Below, one piece after another: positions 11,143 through 21,055 of a stretch of 24,025 nt of DNA. Position 1 is the first letter of the stretch. The number at the start of each line of letters is the position of its first letter. Location: contig NW_025064912.1 in NCBI RefSeq assembly GCF_019112545.1, positions 95,621 to 119,645 of the forward strand. The letters run 5' to 3'. The notes beneath the pieces are model-generated. The model ran no database searches. It saw only the letters and a program-made list of their open reading frames with translations, and had not been told where the DNA came from. The translations under genes and the position numbers were made by a program. Origin of the DNA: Guyanagaster necrorhizus (taxonomy: Eukaryota; Basidiomycota; Agaricomycetes; Agaricales; Physalacriaceae).

Positions 11143-12376
11143 TGGCGGACCTTGTTACTCAATGTGTGAATATCAAAAACTTTGATAGGAAAGCTCGTAA
11201 AGGAAGATGGGAGTGTTCTAGTGGACTCAAGTTCCTAGGTTCCAAGTCCACTCCACCTATTAGTAGCCACCTATGTTTACTGGCCTCTGGTGTTAGTTCG
11301 AAGGTCGCTCGTGTGCGCGTCCATAACCTTGCGGCAGCATCTCGCAAGTCGCAGCATCCCGGTTCGGAGATTTCCAGCCGGTCCTTGCACGCCTTGCTCC
11401 TAATCTCCGACGTCCGTATTCATTGCGACACGCTATCAGAAGAGAGATCAAGTCCAGGGTGCAAGGTACTATGCTTCGCCTCTATGAAACACGTTCCCAG
11501 AGTCCCTAGTCTGCGTCCGCATCCAAAAAACCTGGCTCGGCATGCTTATCTTAGGACCTTGACTCCCGCACATCGCAAGGCTTTTGCACATCTCCTTCTG
11601 TCCTCCCATATCCTTGTCATAGAAGTCTTGCATTGGGGCGAACGTTATACATAGTAATACCTTCAGCATCTCACGGCTACTGTTTTGTGGTTTTGGTTTT
11701 GTGGCTAAGCGTTTGAGGCAAGTGGTAACGGTTTCATGGTTTCATGGGCCCGAGCACGACAGCTAGCGTCATGTTTCTCCATACTGCGACACTCTTCTTC
11801 AAGTTACTTAGTTGTGCAGCCTTCCACTTGATCAAGGTCTGCGTTTCTCGGCCCGAACACCACAACAGTCTTGTTCTTCGAAATTGCTTTGCCTGAAATA
11901 GTCACCTAATACCAGGAGCCTTGCTACTCCGCCCATCAGCCGCTAACGACAGATGTACAAATTCTACGGATGGTGCCCTTCTTCCGCCGTATAGGTTTCA
12001 ACCTGTTGGATGATAGAACAATCAATACAAAGGTCTATTTTGGCCAGATATTGATTCTGATGTCTCCACGAAGAAAAGACGACCGGCAGAAGAATCGGGA
12101 CCGTGACAATCAGCGGCTCTCCCAATTGTGTCAAAACCGTGTGGGTTGTATTCAATTCTCGCTTGTGAGCACAGCAGTCTCTGCATCAAGAATTCCATCC
12201 ATATCAGAACCTCTTTCTTTATCTTTCTAGTTGATCAGGTTACTCGGTAATTGAACGCCTCATTATTGTGCTGTGACGCTTGTCAGATCCAAGTCCGATC
12301 TCCTGTTGATTCCGCCTCCAGATAAATTGCATCTTCCTGTCGTAGTTCCACCATCCAGATATCCACACTCCAAATC
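11143..12376. other. Intergenic region with an unassigned 170-codon open frame
   Basis: The stretch 11142-11654 (+) is open but begins only at a GTG overlapping the hydrolase stop codon, has no recognisable motif, is rich in Ser/Arg/His, and has no sign of introns. It is most likely untranslated 3' sequence. From 11655 to 12376 I see only short conflicting frames. The last 100 bases are probably the promoter and leader of the methyltransferase gene, which starts at 12377 in the context aaatcATGGcc. Confidence 0.4.
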
Positions 12377-13362
12377 ATGGCCACTGTTGTACTCAAAGAA
12401 GTAACTGCTTTGAAGCCCATTGAACATATTTCACGAACGTTTCATAATTTTCCAGGATCAAAATATGTCCTACCTGCCGACGCCGCAGAGCACGAAAGGT
12501 ATGCTACTCTACAGAAGACATAATGAATATTGATTTCATTCCACAGGCTTTTATTGCAGCATAAAGTTCTCAATCGCGCCTTCCAAAATCGACTGGTCTT
12601 AGCTCCCGTCAATCTAGACAAAGCCCAATTCGTCCTCGACTCCGGGACAGGTGCAGGTTCGTACAAGGTCTCCACTCTGCGTTTCCATTGAAAACCCATT
12701 GAGCAGGAGTTTGGCTTACCGACCTTTCTCTACGAATTTCCCCGTCTTCCATCCTCCACGGTATTGACATTGAGGGACGTCTTTTCCCATCTGGTCCCGC
12801 AGGCATTGTGTCATTCTCCATCAACTCCGTTACGAACTTACCGCCAGAGTGGAGCGGTCGCTTCGATTTGGTTCACCAGCGCTTACTCCTCGCTGCGCTC
12901 ACTAACGTTGAATGGCCAAAGGCCGTAGAAGAGATGTTTAAAGCCCTGAGACCGGGTGGGTGGATTCAACTCGGTGAAGCTGGACCGTGGCATGCCGGCG
13001 AGAACAATGCAAAGCTCGTAGAGCTGATCAGGACCCTATTCGTGTCGCGGGGATTACTTTTGGATATTGCTAATGATTTGCCGAACCTCTTGAAGGAGGC
13101 AGGATTCATCAATATTGTCATCCAGGCGCAGGATATCCCTTTGGGAGCGTGGGCCGGCGAAGAAGGTTGCGAGGGAAGAGATAACTTCATGGGAGTCTTC
13201 AGGGGGATGAAGACGCCCATATTAAGGTCTGGAGGACTTGGAATTGTGGATTCGGAGGCTGCGTTAGACAAAATTTATGACGCGGCCGAGCAAGAGTGGA
13301 ACGAGCATCATGGTGCTACGTTGACGTTCTACATCGCATACGCTCAGAAGCCCTTCGATTAA
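12377..13362 (+). CDS. Class I SAM-dependent methyltransferase
   Basis: Three exons: 12377-12498, 12547-12656 and 12707-13362, with introns of 48 and 50 nt. The join gives 295 aa ending in TAA. The class I (Rossmann-like) methyltransferase signature is clear. Motif I is VLDSGTGAGVW at residues 70-80 and binds S-adenosylmethionine. The acidic residue of motif post-I is in HGIDIEGR (Asp98, Glu100). FDLVHQRLLLAAL (130-142) ends strand 4, and ALRPGGWIQLGE (157-168) is the usual motif before strand 5. The second intron splits the glycine-rich loop codon for Gly78. The overall layout resembles fungal LaeA-like and secondary-metabolite methyltransferases, which act on small molecules or have unknown targets. 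The substrate is not predictable. It lies on the same strand as the alpha/beta hydrolase. Confidence 0.85.
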
Positions 13363-13890
13363 AATTTAACTGATAGCTAGTGAGAAGTACCATTGCATGG
13401 TTTCTCAATCTAGATGTGCCATTAGGGTCCCGAAAGAGTCGGAAAGGCAACAGAACAATAGAGAATAAGAATAGTGTATCCGGGAGTTTCGAGCAGTCCG
13501 GTGACGCCAGTATCTCAATTGAAGACATAACCAGTGAATGGGAAAGGTCTCAGGAACATCATCTGAATTCGCGTTCTGCAACTTCAGATTTGATAGATCC
13601 TACGTCTAGCATCAGCTTCTTGATAAGAAGTGAAAGTATATACTAGGCTTAGCTGAGCATATTGATATCGGGGCTGATCTCTCCGACTCTCCCAACGTGT
13701 CATACCAATTCATGGATGGCGTAAGCCCATTGAAAGGTTATACTAGCTCTAGCAGTCGCGCCCCGTACGAAATGGTAGATATTACCCGCTAGCACTTGGT
13801 TTTCCTGGCCCACTGAGCGGCCTGCGATTTCATAAATTCTTTAGGATGGCTTCAGTGGAGACCTCGAGGCTATCACTGCTGGGGCTGGTT
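13363..13890. other. No gene seen downstream of the methyltransferase
   Basis: The open frame 13380-13646 (+, 88 codons, Ser-rich) has no recognised motif and directly follows the methyltransferase stop; it is probably 3' sequence. CpG content is still normal here. The far edge of the copia E LTR may lie near the end of this stretch, but I could not fix it. Confidence 0.35.
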
Positions 13891-14056
13891 AAAGATGAAG
13901 AAAAAGAGTAAGAAAACTCAGTCTGCACAGGGAGTATGTAAAATGACTGAGGTGCGGAAAAACACGGTAAGGTTTTTATATGTGATCAACGATATAAGTA
14001 CTAAAAAGGGAAAACTAAGGTCGGTGGCGGGTACACCTATGGATCCTCCTTCAACA
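13891..14056 (-). repeat. Probable 3' LTR of copia fragment E (outer edge uncertain)
   Basis: On the minus strand the coding relic E runs into the polypurine tract GGGGGAG (plus 14057-14063). TGTTGAAGGAGG follows at once, the usual polypurine-tract/TG junction of copia elements, so the 3' LTR starts at 14056. A TATA-like ATATAAAAAC (plus about 13975-13984) fits a U3 promoter. I found no matching CA end, so the limit at 13891 is only a guess, and no partner LTR is visible in the window. Confidence 0.4.
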
Positions 14057-14515
14057 CTCCCCCTGATCCGTACTGATTCAATGTTGAGCTGAGCAAGGTA
14101 GCAATGGGGAGCGGCTTCGTGAACATGTCTGCCGGGATGGAATCTCCCCGAATGAAATCGACCTTGATGTTGCCATTCTTGGCGAGTTCTCGGATACAGA
14201 GCTTGCGGATACTAATATGCTTTATCTTTTGATGAGTCCTCATATTGGTAGTGAGGGCTACAGCACCGATGTTGTCACCGTAGAGCAGTTCAGATCATGA
14301 TCGTGGAAGTGCGATCTCATCCATCCATGACAACATCCACAGGAGCTGTTGCACTGCCCATGGGAATGAAACATATTCCACTGCACTCCAACAAACTGGG
14401 GTGCTGGCCATGGTGAACACATATCCAGACATTGACCCCTTTGTGTCATGACATCCTCCAAAATCGGCATCAATGAAGCCTGCAGGCATCAGGGATTCAC
14501 TCTGGTGGTATGCTT
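14037..14515 (-). pseudogene. Copia fragment E: RNase H end of pol
   Basis: One minus-strand frame contains Ty1/copia RNase H motifs in order: GFIDADFGGCHDTKGSMSGY (the first catalytic Asp region), YVSFPWAVQQLLWM, LLYGDNIGAVALTTN (second Asp), HQKIKHISIRK, and ADMFTKPLP, the usual C-terminal mark. Only one in-frame TGA (near 14298) interrupts it. About a dozen residues around the WSxRKQ..SSTEAE segment are missing. Unlike the DNA to its right it still has many CG dinucleotides, so it is a different and less decayed element than A or B. Its 5' part ends abruptly near 14515, where CpG-free DNA begins. The coding frame overlaps the start of the 3' LTR. Confidence 0.7.
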
Positions 14516-14853
14516 AGTATCAGGCTACCCATATATTTTGTGAATTCTAAACAAAATGAGCAATCTATAAGCAGTACTAAGGACTATAGTGGAGGCATTA
14601 CACTGATAGTCAAATACTACATGTGCTAAGTGAGCAATGAAGCACAAGAAGGACTTATAAATGATATCTAGATGAGTCAATTCTATCTGCCTTCAAAGTG
14701 TCTCATGTTGTTCCCCACCAAATTTAGACTATTATGAGTCAAGTCTCAGAGATGCTTTCAAATGAAGCAAAACAATCTAAAGCAACAACAGAATAACTTG
14801 ATTACTTGTCACCTTGATGTCTGGAAAGCAAATCTAGAAAAGAAGCAATTGCC

Positions 14854-15158
14854 AAGTTGAAATGGAATCTATTTCATGACAAACTTAGAATTGAATAGCA
14901 ACCTGGAGAAAATAAATAGCCCCACCAGGAACTAAGATAACTGACTAAGATTTCACAGTGATTGATCACAATCAAGTGGTCATATCCCTTGAAATGTGTG
15001 AAAATGCAGTATTAAATGGAATATCACATAGAGAGCCATTAAAATTGAATAAGAAGTTCCTATGGACCAGTAGGACACTCCTCAACAATAGAATAACCCT
15101 CAGACATTCTGAAAAACTGAATAAAAGACTCAGAATGGTGCAATCCTTGAAAATCTAA
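14854..15158 (+). pseudogene. Unrecognised coding relic, opposite strand to the flanking pol genes
   Basis: Frame one reads AKLKWNLFHDKLRIE then a stop then QPGENK. After a shift near 14915, frame two reads APPGTKITD, a stop, DFTVIDHNQVVISLEMCENA, GISHREPLKLN and so on to the TAA at about 15158. The residue composition is protein-like (mixed charged and hydrophobic residues, no low complexity) for about 100 residues, and the stops fall where Arg, Trp or Gln could have been. I do not recognise the family. It could come from an unknown transposon or from a captured host gene. Confidence 0.35.
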
Positions 15159-15388
15159 TTACTCATTCTTTTATTGATACTCAAGCTCATATCATAATTA
15201 TTTTAGATACAGGACTCTTACTTAGACTAAAAATGCTATAAATTAGCAGTGACTAGATGCACAACACCAGGAAAGCTTCCCTCCTGCATTTGTGCTAGTA
15301 GCCTCATAGCTATCTGATTAATCAAAGGTTTTAAGTGCATATCTTCAACTGAAGTGAATTAAGATTACAAAGTCATTCAGGACTAGTG

Positions 15389-15475
15389 TGTTCTTTGTAA
15401 AGTCTGTGTTTTCTTTGCAGAGCCTGTGAACTCTTTGTAGAACTTCAGTTCTTTGTCACAGATGTGTGTGCTTGT
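15389..15475. repeat. Degenerate short tandem repeat, about 20 bp unit
   Basis: Four imperfect units share the core TTCTTTGYARAG or CTCTTTGTAGA (for example gtgttctttgtaaagtct, gtgttttctttgcagagcct, gtgaactctttgtagaactt). A fifth similar core occurs near 15510. The array lies in the CpG-free block and has no visible function. Confidence 0.4.
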
Positions 15476-15883
15476 ATTATAATTGAGTCTGTGTATTCTA
15501 GAGCAACTATGCTCTTTGTAGACCACTAGATTTTTGACTGTTTGATCATTTAAAGTCATCTAGTCAAGCTTTTAAAAAGCTCTCCTAGACAAAGTCATTT
15601 CAAGTCTATACAACTCATCTATACTCTACCAAAAGCCCACATTCATATATCTTGCTGTTATGATCAGTGTATCTCATGTAAATACTTCTAGAATTGAACT
15701 TGAAGTTTCTTTTGAACATAGCCAAGTGATTATGAATATCTAAGTTTTACCATGAGTGCTTCTATCATATTCACTCTCAAACTTAATAATTGGTGATTGT
15801 GTGTATATGTATGAGTGTTGGTAGTATTTAGATTGATGATCTAGACACTAATTTCATTTGTGCACTGCCCATTGCTGAGCACA

Positions 15884-16452
15884 TCACCAGAAGTAGACAA
15901 TTCCATGGCTGAGGGTGCTTTTGATATAGCCAAGGATGTGAAGTAGAGCTCTCCAGTGTGCCATCCTTGGGTTGGTCTGGAAATGAGACAATATACTAAC
16001 TGAATAGCATAGGTCTGGATATGTCATGAGTTGACTCTGCATTATGCAGCCAAGGAGGCTTTTGATAAGAGATGCCAATCATTCATTTGCAGTCTTTAAT
16101 GTTCACACTTTCTGAAGGATCCATCAGGTCTCATGTATGCTTTGCTATGTACATCTTGTATTCTGTATCAGTGGTCTTTTTTCAATAGTCCACATTCACC
16201 CTCATCACATCTGAGTAACTTTTGAAAATGTATAGATCTGAATCTGAACTTGCTACTATCAGAGCATGAAAATACTTTGATATGGCTCAGTCCTTCTGCT
16301 TTTCTCATGCTTCAGCTTCTCATTGCTCCAACAGCATGGATTCAATAGCAACATTACTTGGGTTTGCTATGCAAGTTGATCATTAGACCTCAGTGTGGAT
16401 GGTGCAGTTTGAATTTTAGCAGAGAGATCAACAGAGTCCTCAATTGAGTCCA
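15884..16452 (-). pseudogene. Copia element B, reverse transcriptase remnant (left half)
   Basis: Reading right to left from the insertion point at 16452, the frame gives SYSDVMR, TDTEYKMYIAKHT, DPSESVNIKDCK, which is the start of a copia reverse transcriptase. It then jumps to SLLGCIM, MTYPDLCYSVSILSHFQTNP, MAHWRALLHILGYIKSTLSHG, which is the C-terminal end of the same domain. The central catalytic part, including the YVDD box, is missing, so there was an internal deletion. Several stops are present and no CG dinucleotide remains. The other half of the element lies at 21266-21724, beyond copia A. Confidence 0.65.
16448..16452. repeat. Target-site duplication of copia A, left copy
   Basis: GTCCA directly precedes the left LTR. 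GTCTA at 21266-21270 directly follows the right LTR. Five bases is the usual copia duplication length, and the single difference is C to T. Confidence 0.8.
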
Positions 16453-16662
16453 TGTTGGAGTTAACAAGGTAGGAGTGTGGATGTGGTGAATGAGGAAAAA
16501 GTTTTTGGAAGAGAATGGATGCTAGGATAAAATGTCATAACATTAATCTCAGCATTATGGTTGAAAGCTGAGATGTGCAGAATGGTGTGACATGCCAAAA
16601 AAAGAAGGAACATCAAATAGGTAAATGAACATGTGCATATCATACTATTTCTATGTCTAACA
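16453..16662 (-). repeat. Copia A LTR, left (3' LTR of the element)
   Basis: It starts TGTTGGAGTT and ends TCTAACA, with imperfect terminal inverted repeats TGTTGGA/TCTAACA. It aligns without gaps to the right LTR (21056-21265). I count 25 differences in 210 positions, all transitions. It contains no CG dinucleotide. Confidence 0.93.
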
Positions 16663-16672
16663 CTTCCCCTCA
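16663..16672 (-). other. Polypurine tract of copia A
   Basis: On the minus strand TTGAGGGGAAG lies immediately before the 3' LTR. It is the usual plus-strand primer site of LTR retrotransposons. Confidence 0.75.
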
Positions 16673-16689
16673 AAATGTAAATAGTTCAC

Positions 16690-17118
16690 TTACATGACAC
16701 CCAGTGCCTCCATAAACTTCTTGAATTTTGGATGGGCCAACGGTTTTGTGAGGATGTCGGCAACCATATTATCAGTTAGGCAGTACATCAGTTTGATGTG
16801 GCCTTGCTTGATAGTTTGGTGAATGAAATGGTACTGAACTCCAATATGCTTCATTCGTTCATGGAATACTGAATCCTTGGCAATAGAAAGTGCATTTTGA
16901 CTATCAGAGAAGAGGATAGTTGGGTTTGTTGGGTAAATGGAAGAGTTTGCAATGAATATGGAGAGCTCTGAGAGGAGCTTGTGAAGCCATATCATGTTCT
17001 TCGATGCTGGTGTGAGTCCAACATATTCTGATTCACTGGTGGAGACAGTAACAATTGGTTGCTTTCTCGATATCCACATAACAGTGCCTTGACCCATGAA
17101 TAGGACAAATCCAGACAT
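16690..17118 (-). pseudogene. Copia A RNase H
   Basis: It is uninterrupted over 142 codons: SGFVLFMGQGTVMWISRKQP, VSTSESEYVGLT, ILFSDSQNALSIAKD, ERMKHIGVQYHFIHQTI, NMVADILTKPLAHPKF. These are all the standard copia RNase H marks. The stop lies 17 bases before the polypurine tract. Confidence 0.88.
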
Positions 17119-17232
17119 AGACTTTCATCCAGGCTGGTTGGCATATGCTGCATCATGATAGCCCTTAGGACTGATGCCAGGATCACTGATTATGAGCTGT
17201 TGATCACACATACCCTTGAGATAATGGAGGAC

Positions 17233-18234
17233 TCAGAATTCCACCTTTAAGTGAGTTGAATGTGGGTCTTCCATGAATTGTGATAACACTGATACTGGAT
17301 AGCTGATTTCAGGGTGAGATCCAACTGCAACATACATGAGGGACCCTAGCAGCTCATGATAGAGTGCTTTTTCACATGGTGTAACAGATTCCATGGATAT
17401 AGAGGGTGAATCTGAGTTTAGATCAAGGTTCACTTCTATTGGTGTTGCAAATGGTGCTATGTCCTGAACTCCAAATCGTTTTGTGATCTGGTCAATGTAG
17501 GCTGGCTGTCCAATGCTGATGGTGTGCCTTTTCCAGTTCTGAGTGATATGCATCCCCAAGAGCCAATGTATGGGTCTGAGATCAACTAGCTCGAAATGTG
17601 AGCCTATTTCTCATTTGAATCAATCTGATTCATTTTGAGAGTCTGCAATGATGGTGAAATCATCTGTGGCAACAGTGACAATGGTATATTTGGTCTCTGA
17701 TTTGATCCAGTAGAAAACAGCCTTATCTGCATTGCTGATAGTGAATCCTAGAGAGATCATTGTTGCCTTCAGGGTCTGATACCAGCCACATCCTGCTTGT
17801 TTTGTGCTGTACAGACATTTATGCAGCTTGGCATAAATGTTCTGATCTTTGAGGTGTTTCGAGATTATGAAGAATTCTTCATATCTGTTTGGAAACTTGA
17901 TATAGATTTCCTCAGTGATGTTAGCATGCAGGTATGCATTTTTGATATTGGCTTGGTCTATAATTGCATTTCGAGAGGCAGCCATGGAGAGTAGGATGTG
18001 GAGAGTAGGAAGATAGACAACTGAGGCATAGGTGTTGAAGTAGTCAACACCTTGGATCTGAGAGAATCCTTGGGCTACAAAACAGGACTTAGCCTTTTCA
18101 GGCTCACCAGTTTCATTTTGTTTGATCTGGTAGACAAACCTTGTACCCATGATATTTGCATCTGTGGGAACATCTTCTCTTTTCATCACCTCCCATGCTT
18201 TTTTCTTCTCACACTGCCTTATCTCTGCAAGCAT
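17233..18234 (-). pseudogene. Copia A reverse transcriptase region
   Basis: It opens with ANIMGTRFVYQIKQNETGEP, then KSCFVAQGFSQIQGVDYFNT, ANIKNAYLHANITEEIYIKF, KCLYSTKQAGCGWYQTL, and the catalytic box region VTVATDDFTIIADS, where YVDD is usual, so the first two residues have changed. After two TGA codons near 17600 it continues with LLGMHITQ, IGQPAYIDQITKRFGV and LLGSLMYVAVGSHPEISYPV, the C-terminal part of copia reverse transcriptase. Confidence 0.85.
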
Positions 18235-18779
18235 TGATTCATGTCATTCCCCTTCATCAGGACCACTCAGGGCCTCCTTCATGGTTACTGGTTCAATATC
18301 CACCATCATAGCATAGTCGACTGGTGAGTAGCTGTCTGGTTCATCATCTGATTTTGATTCTGACTCATCTTCAAGTGCTGTTGCTGCAATTCCAGCTGTA
18401 GTGAGGCATTTGTGCAAGTCTGGGAGTGCAAGTTGATCAGGTTTCAGGGCTGCAGATTGCTTAGGGCGACTGGGTTGAGGAATAGGATCAGATTCTATAT
18501 CTGTGAGTGGAGATTCAGAACACTCTGAATGAGTTTCTGTGAGTGGTTCATCTGGCAGGTTTTTGAAGGGTTTAGAAGCGGTTGATGACTTTGGGACAAT
18601 AGGGTCGGTATCTTCATTCTCCCCCTCGACTATGAATGGTTCCAGAGTCAGGTCATTCTTATTGAAGTATACATCATGTTCAATGCTGACTTTTCACTTT
18701 TTGGATCAGTAAACTCTCCAGCCTTTGGCTTCAGTATCAATACTCATGAAGCAAGTTTCAATAGCATGCTCCCCAAGCT

Positions 18780-19560
18780 TCTCTGATGCCTTTACTTAGA
18801 TTCAGCATTGGCACCCCCAAGGGCAAAGACCTGAGATGTTAGGCTTTCTGCCAGTTGCCATCTCAAATGGGGTTTTCTCTGATGGTATCGCTTTTGTTGA
18901 GGTGCAGTTGTAGATCCATTTGGCATGCTGGTGAGCTTTAGCCTAGAGGTATTTTGGTAAACTTGAACTGATTAAGAAAGCTCTAGTTGTATCCATCAGA
19001 TAGCCATTTGAACATTTGGCAATCTCATTCGACTGTGGGGAATCATGTATATTAAGGTGCCAAACAGTCCCCTTCGATTTGAGATGCTGACTAAACTCTT
19101 TGCTAGTGAATTCTCTCCCTCGATCTATACCAAGGATCTTGATGACCTCTATGCCTCACTAGACCTTAATCCATATCTCGTAACATTTATATGACTCAAA
19201 GGTATCTGATTTCTTTGATAAGTATTCAGATTTTGATTCATAGGTATGTAGATCATGGAATGTGCAGGCATAGTGGGCTCCCTCTAGTGATATGACAGAC
19301 ATTGGGCCTATCAGGTCTCCAACAACCTTATCACTGCTATTGTCAATATATTCATATTGGCCTTATTTTGAAAATGGCTTGTGCTTTGCTTTGGCCTTTA
19401 CACAGATCTCACAAAATTCTGGTTTGGAGTTGAGATTAAGCTTGATTCCTTCAATATGGCTATCAACATACATGCAGCAAAGAGTGGTATGACTTCAGTG
19501 AGCACAAATATTATGTAGCTCAGTGATGTTCACCTTGAGCTTACCTGCTGCCATAGCGAT
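18780..19560 (-). pseudogene. Copia A integrase region
   Basis: An HHCC-like zinc segment (ELHNICAH ... CEICVKAKAKHKPF) precedes the catalytic core. The core has GDLIGPMSV, then GIDRGREFTSKEF (second Asp) and HDSPQSNEIAKCSNGY at the Glu position, where copia usually reads PQQNGVAER. Several TGA and TAG codons interrupt it. The enzyme would insert the cDNA copy into the genome. Confidence 0.75.
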
Positions 19561-20198
19561 ATCTGGTTTGGCTGCCGTAGTTTGCTGTGCATTTGAGATT
19601 GAGATTATGTATAAGCCACCAGCTTTGAGGATTTTTGCAATGATCTTAGCATCTGGCTGTAGTGTGCAGATGTACATGGTGTGGTCAGAGGGTTCAATAT
19701 AGATGGAAAATCCAGCACAACTGACTTGTGAGAGTGATATAAGGGTGTAGGCCATTTTTAGTGCATGATATACATTTCAAAAACTCATGATGGTGGGTTT
19801 CTGTCCCTTTCTCATGAGAAGTGGTAGTCGAAGATCCTCTTTTCCTATTGCATAGAAAACTTGGCTATTTGCAGCTTTGATAGGCTTTGGTTCAATTTTG
19901 ATATAGTTTTTGAACCTCTAACATTCAGATGAGTATGTTTTTGATGCTCCACAATCTGCCAATACTATAACATTCTCTCCTTTTGCTGCATAGGCATCAC
20001 CCTCAGCTCTATAGTCAGATATGCATATCAATGCCACATTCTTGTGATCATTGTCATCAGCTATGATGGCAATAACATGTTCATCATCACTTTCATCAAT
20101 AGCTGCAGATGCTGACTCTTTTGCCTTTTTCTTCTCTTTAGCCTTATTCTTTTTTGAAGCTGGACCTTGTCCTGCCTTTCCACCACTTTCACACCAAC

Positions 20199-21051
20199 AA
20201 TCTGCAATGAGATGGCCAGTTTTACCACATGCTAGATTTATGCATTTGAGATGAGATTGATCAGGTCTTTTCTTTGACTTTCCTCCAGAGTTCTGGCTCT
20301 TTCCTTTGCTCTGTCATTGAGCAGACATTGCTACATTTTCAGCAGTGGCCTTCGATGCAATCTCCTCATCTCATTCTTCATGCAGGGCTGCGACTAGGAT
20401 GTCTGATGTCAGGGTCTTTCCAGTGAACTTGCTGGCAGCAGAGAGGATGTGACAGATATGATTATAGGAAGATGAAAGTGATTTTTGGATCATTGAAGGG
20501 TACTGATTGTCTTCAATCTTTAGACCCATCCCTTTGATTTGTTCATGGAGGACTTTCATTTTGGCAAGGTGTTCATATATATTGCCTTCATCAGGGCATG
20601 CCATATTTCCAAGCCAAGTAAAGAGATGCTCTTGCACAAGATTGCCCTTGCCAGTCATGACAGTGATGAGCTTCCTCCAGATAAGAGCAGCTGTTGCTTC
20701 ACCTTTGATCTCATTGAAGGTAGAGTTGAAAACAGCTTTGTAAATGATATTATGCATCTTTGCCTCTTTCTGCTCATATTCCTCCAGCTTATCCTCCAGC
20801 TTGTCTAGGTCATTATCTGAGAGTGGATGTGAAAATGCAGTATCAGAGGACTGATAGAAGTTTTCCTTGTGCTCGACAGGATGCAGAGGTATGCAAGCTG
20901 TTCTTCAGAGATGCTGGCCAAGGCCCTTGTCCAGGAACTTGATGGTGAGCTTCTCTGAAAATGCTACCCAGTTTGATCCATCATCTGCAAGCTTTGTTGT
21001 GCTGACTAGCTTTATTTCAGTTGTCATGAACATGCTGGTAGAAGGGCTCAT
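20199..21051 (-). pseudogene. Copia A gag region (UBN2 domain and zinc knuckle)
   Basis: The start reads TTEIKLVSTTKLADDGSNWV, the usual opening of copia gag in fungi. The segment 20757-20371 (IKGEATAALIWRKL, LGNMACPDEGNIYEHLAKM, SSYNHICHILSAAS) matches the UBN2 gag-polypeptide domain that forms the particle. The zinc knuckle CINLACGKTGHLIADCW, followed by GGKAGQGP, would bind the RNA genome. Three TGA codons interrupt the region, at about 20912, 20370 and 20314. Confidence 0.75.
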
Positions 21052-21055
21052 AACC
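21043..21055 (-). other. Primer-binding site matching the initiator tRNA-Met anticodon arm
   Basis: Directly next to the 5' LTR, the minus strand reads GGTTATGAGCCCT. Its complement on the plus strand, AGGGCTCATAACC, is identical to the anticodon stem-loop of eukaryotic initiator tRNA-Met (loop CUCAUAA). Drosophila copia and yeast Ty5 use such an internal site, primed by a cleaved half-tRNA, instead of the tRNA 3' end. The first in-frame ATG of gag (21051-21049) lies inside it. Confidence 0.8.

Larger units (their letters stand above)
14516..15883. other. AT-rich, CpG-free block of transposon debris
   Basis: I found no CG dinucleotide in this 1.4 kb, in sharp contrast to the DNA at its left. 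It lies between copia fragment E and the reverse-transcriptase remnant of copia B. One plus-strand coding relic is listed separately (14854-15158). The rest shows no retrotransposon motif that I recognise. It may include the 3' end and LTR of element B, but no TG..CA ends could be paired. Confidence 0.5.
16690..21051 (-). pseudogene. Copia A gag-pol, single frame broken only by stops
   Basis: One reading frame runs 1453 codons from the ATG at 21051 to the TAA at 16690 without any frameshift. It is interrupted by about 19 in-frame stops, about 14 of them TGA, as expected from CGA turning into TGA. In order it holds a UBN2-type gag (around 20371-20757), a zinc knuckle (20199-20244, C-x4-C-x4-H-x4-C, with one extra-long first gap), a protease whose active site reads ADCGAS where DSG/DTG is usual (19956), integrase, reverse transcriptase and RNase H. 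Fusion of gag and pol in one frame is normal for many copia elements. The first in-frame ATG lies inside the primer-binding site; further in-frame ATGs follow at 21033 and 21027. Confidence 0.88.

Noticed and set aside
11142..11654. 170-codon open frame directly after the hydrolase
   Set aside because: It starts only at a GTG inside the hydrolase stop, has no motif or codon bias, and fits 3' sequence.
13380..13646. 88-codon Ser-rich frame after the methyltransferase
   Set aside because: No motif, and it lies in the expected 3' untranslated region.
15570..15584. Near-perfect hairpin AGCTTTT-A-AAAAGCT
   Set aside because: Expected by chance in AT-rich DNA; no T-run or partner site gives it a role.
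20051..20254. Plus-strand frame rich in Ser and Phe over the gag end
   Set aside because: It is the mirror of the gag coding frame on the other strand.
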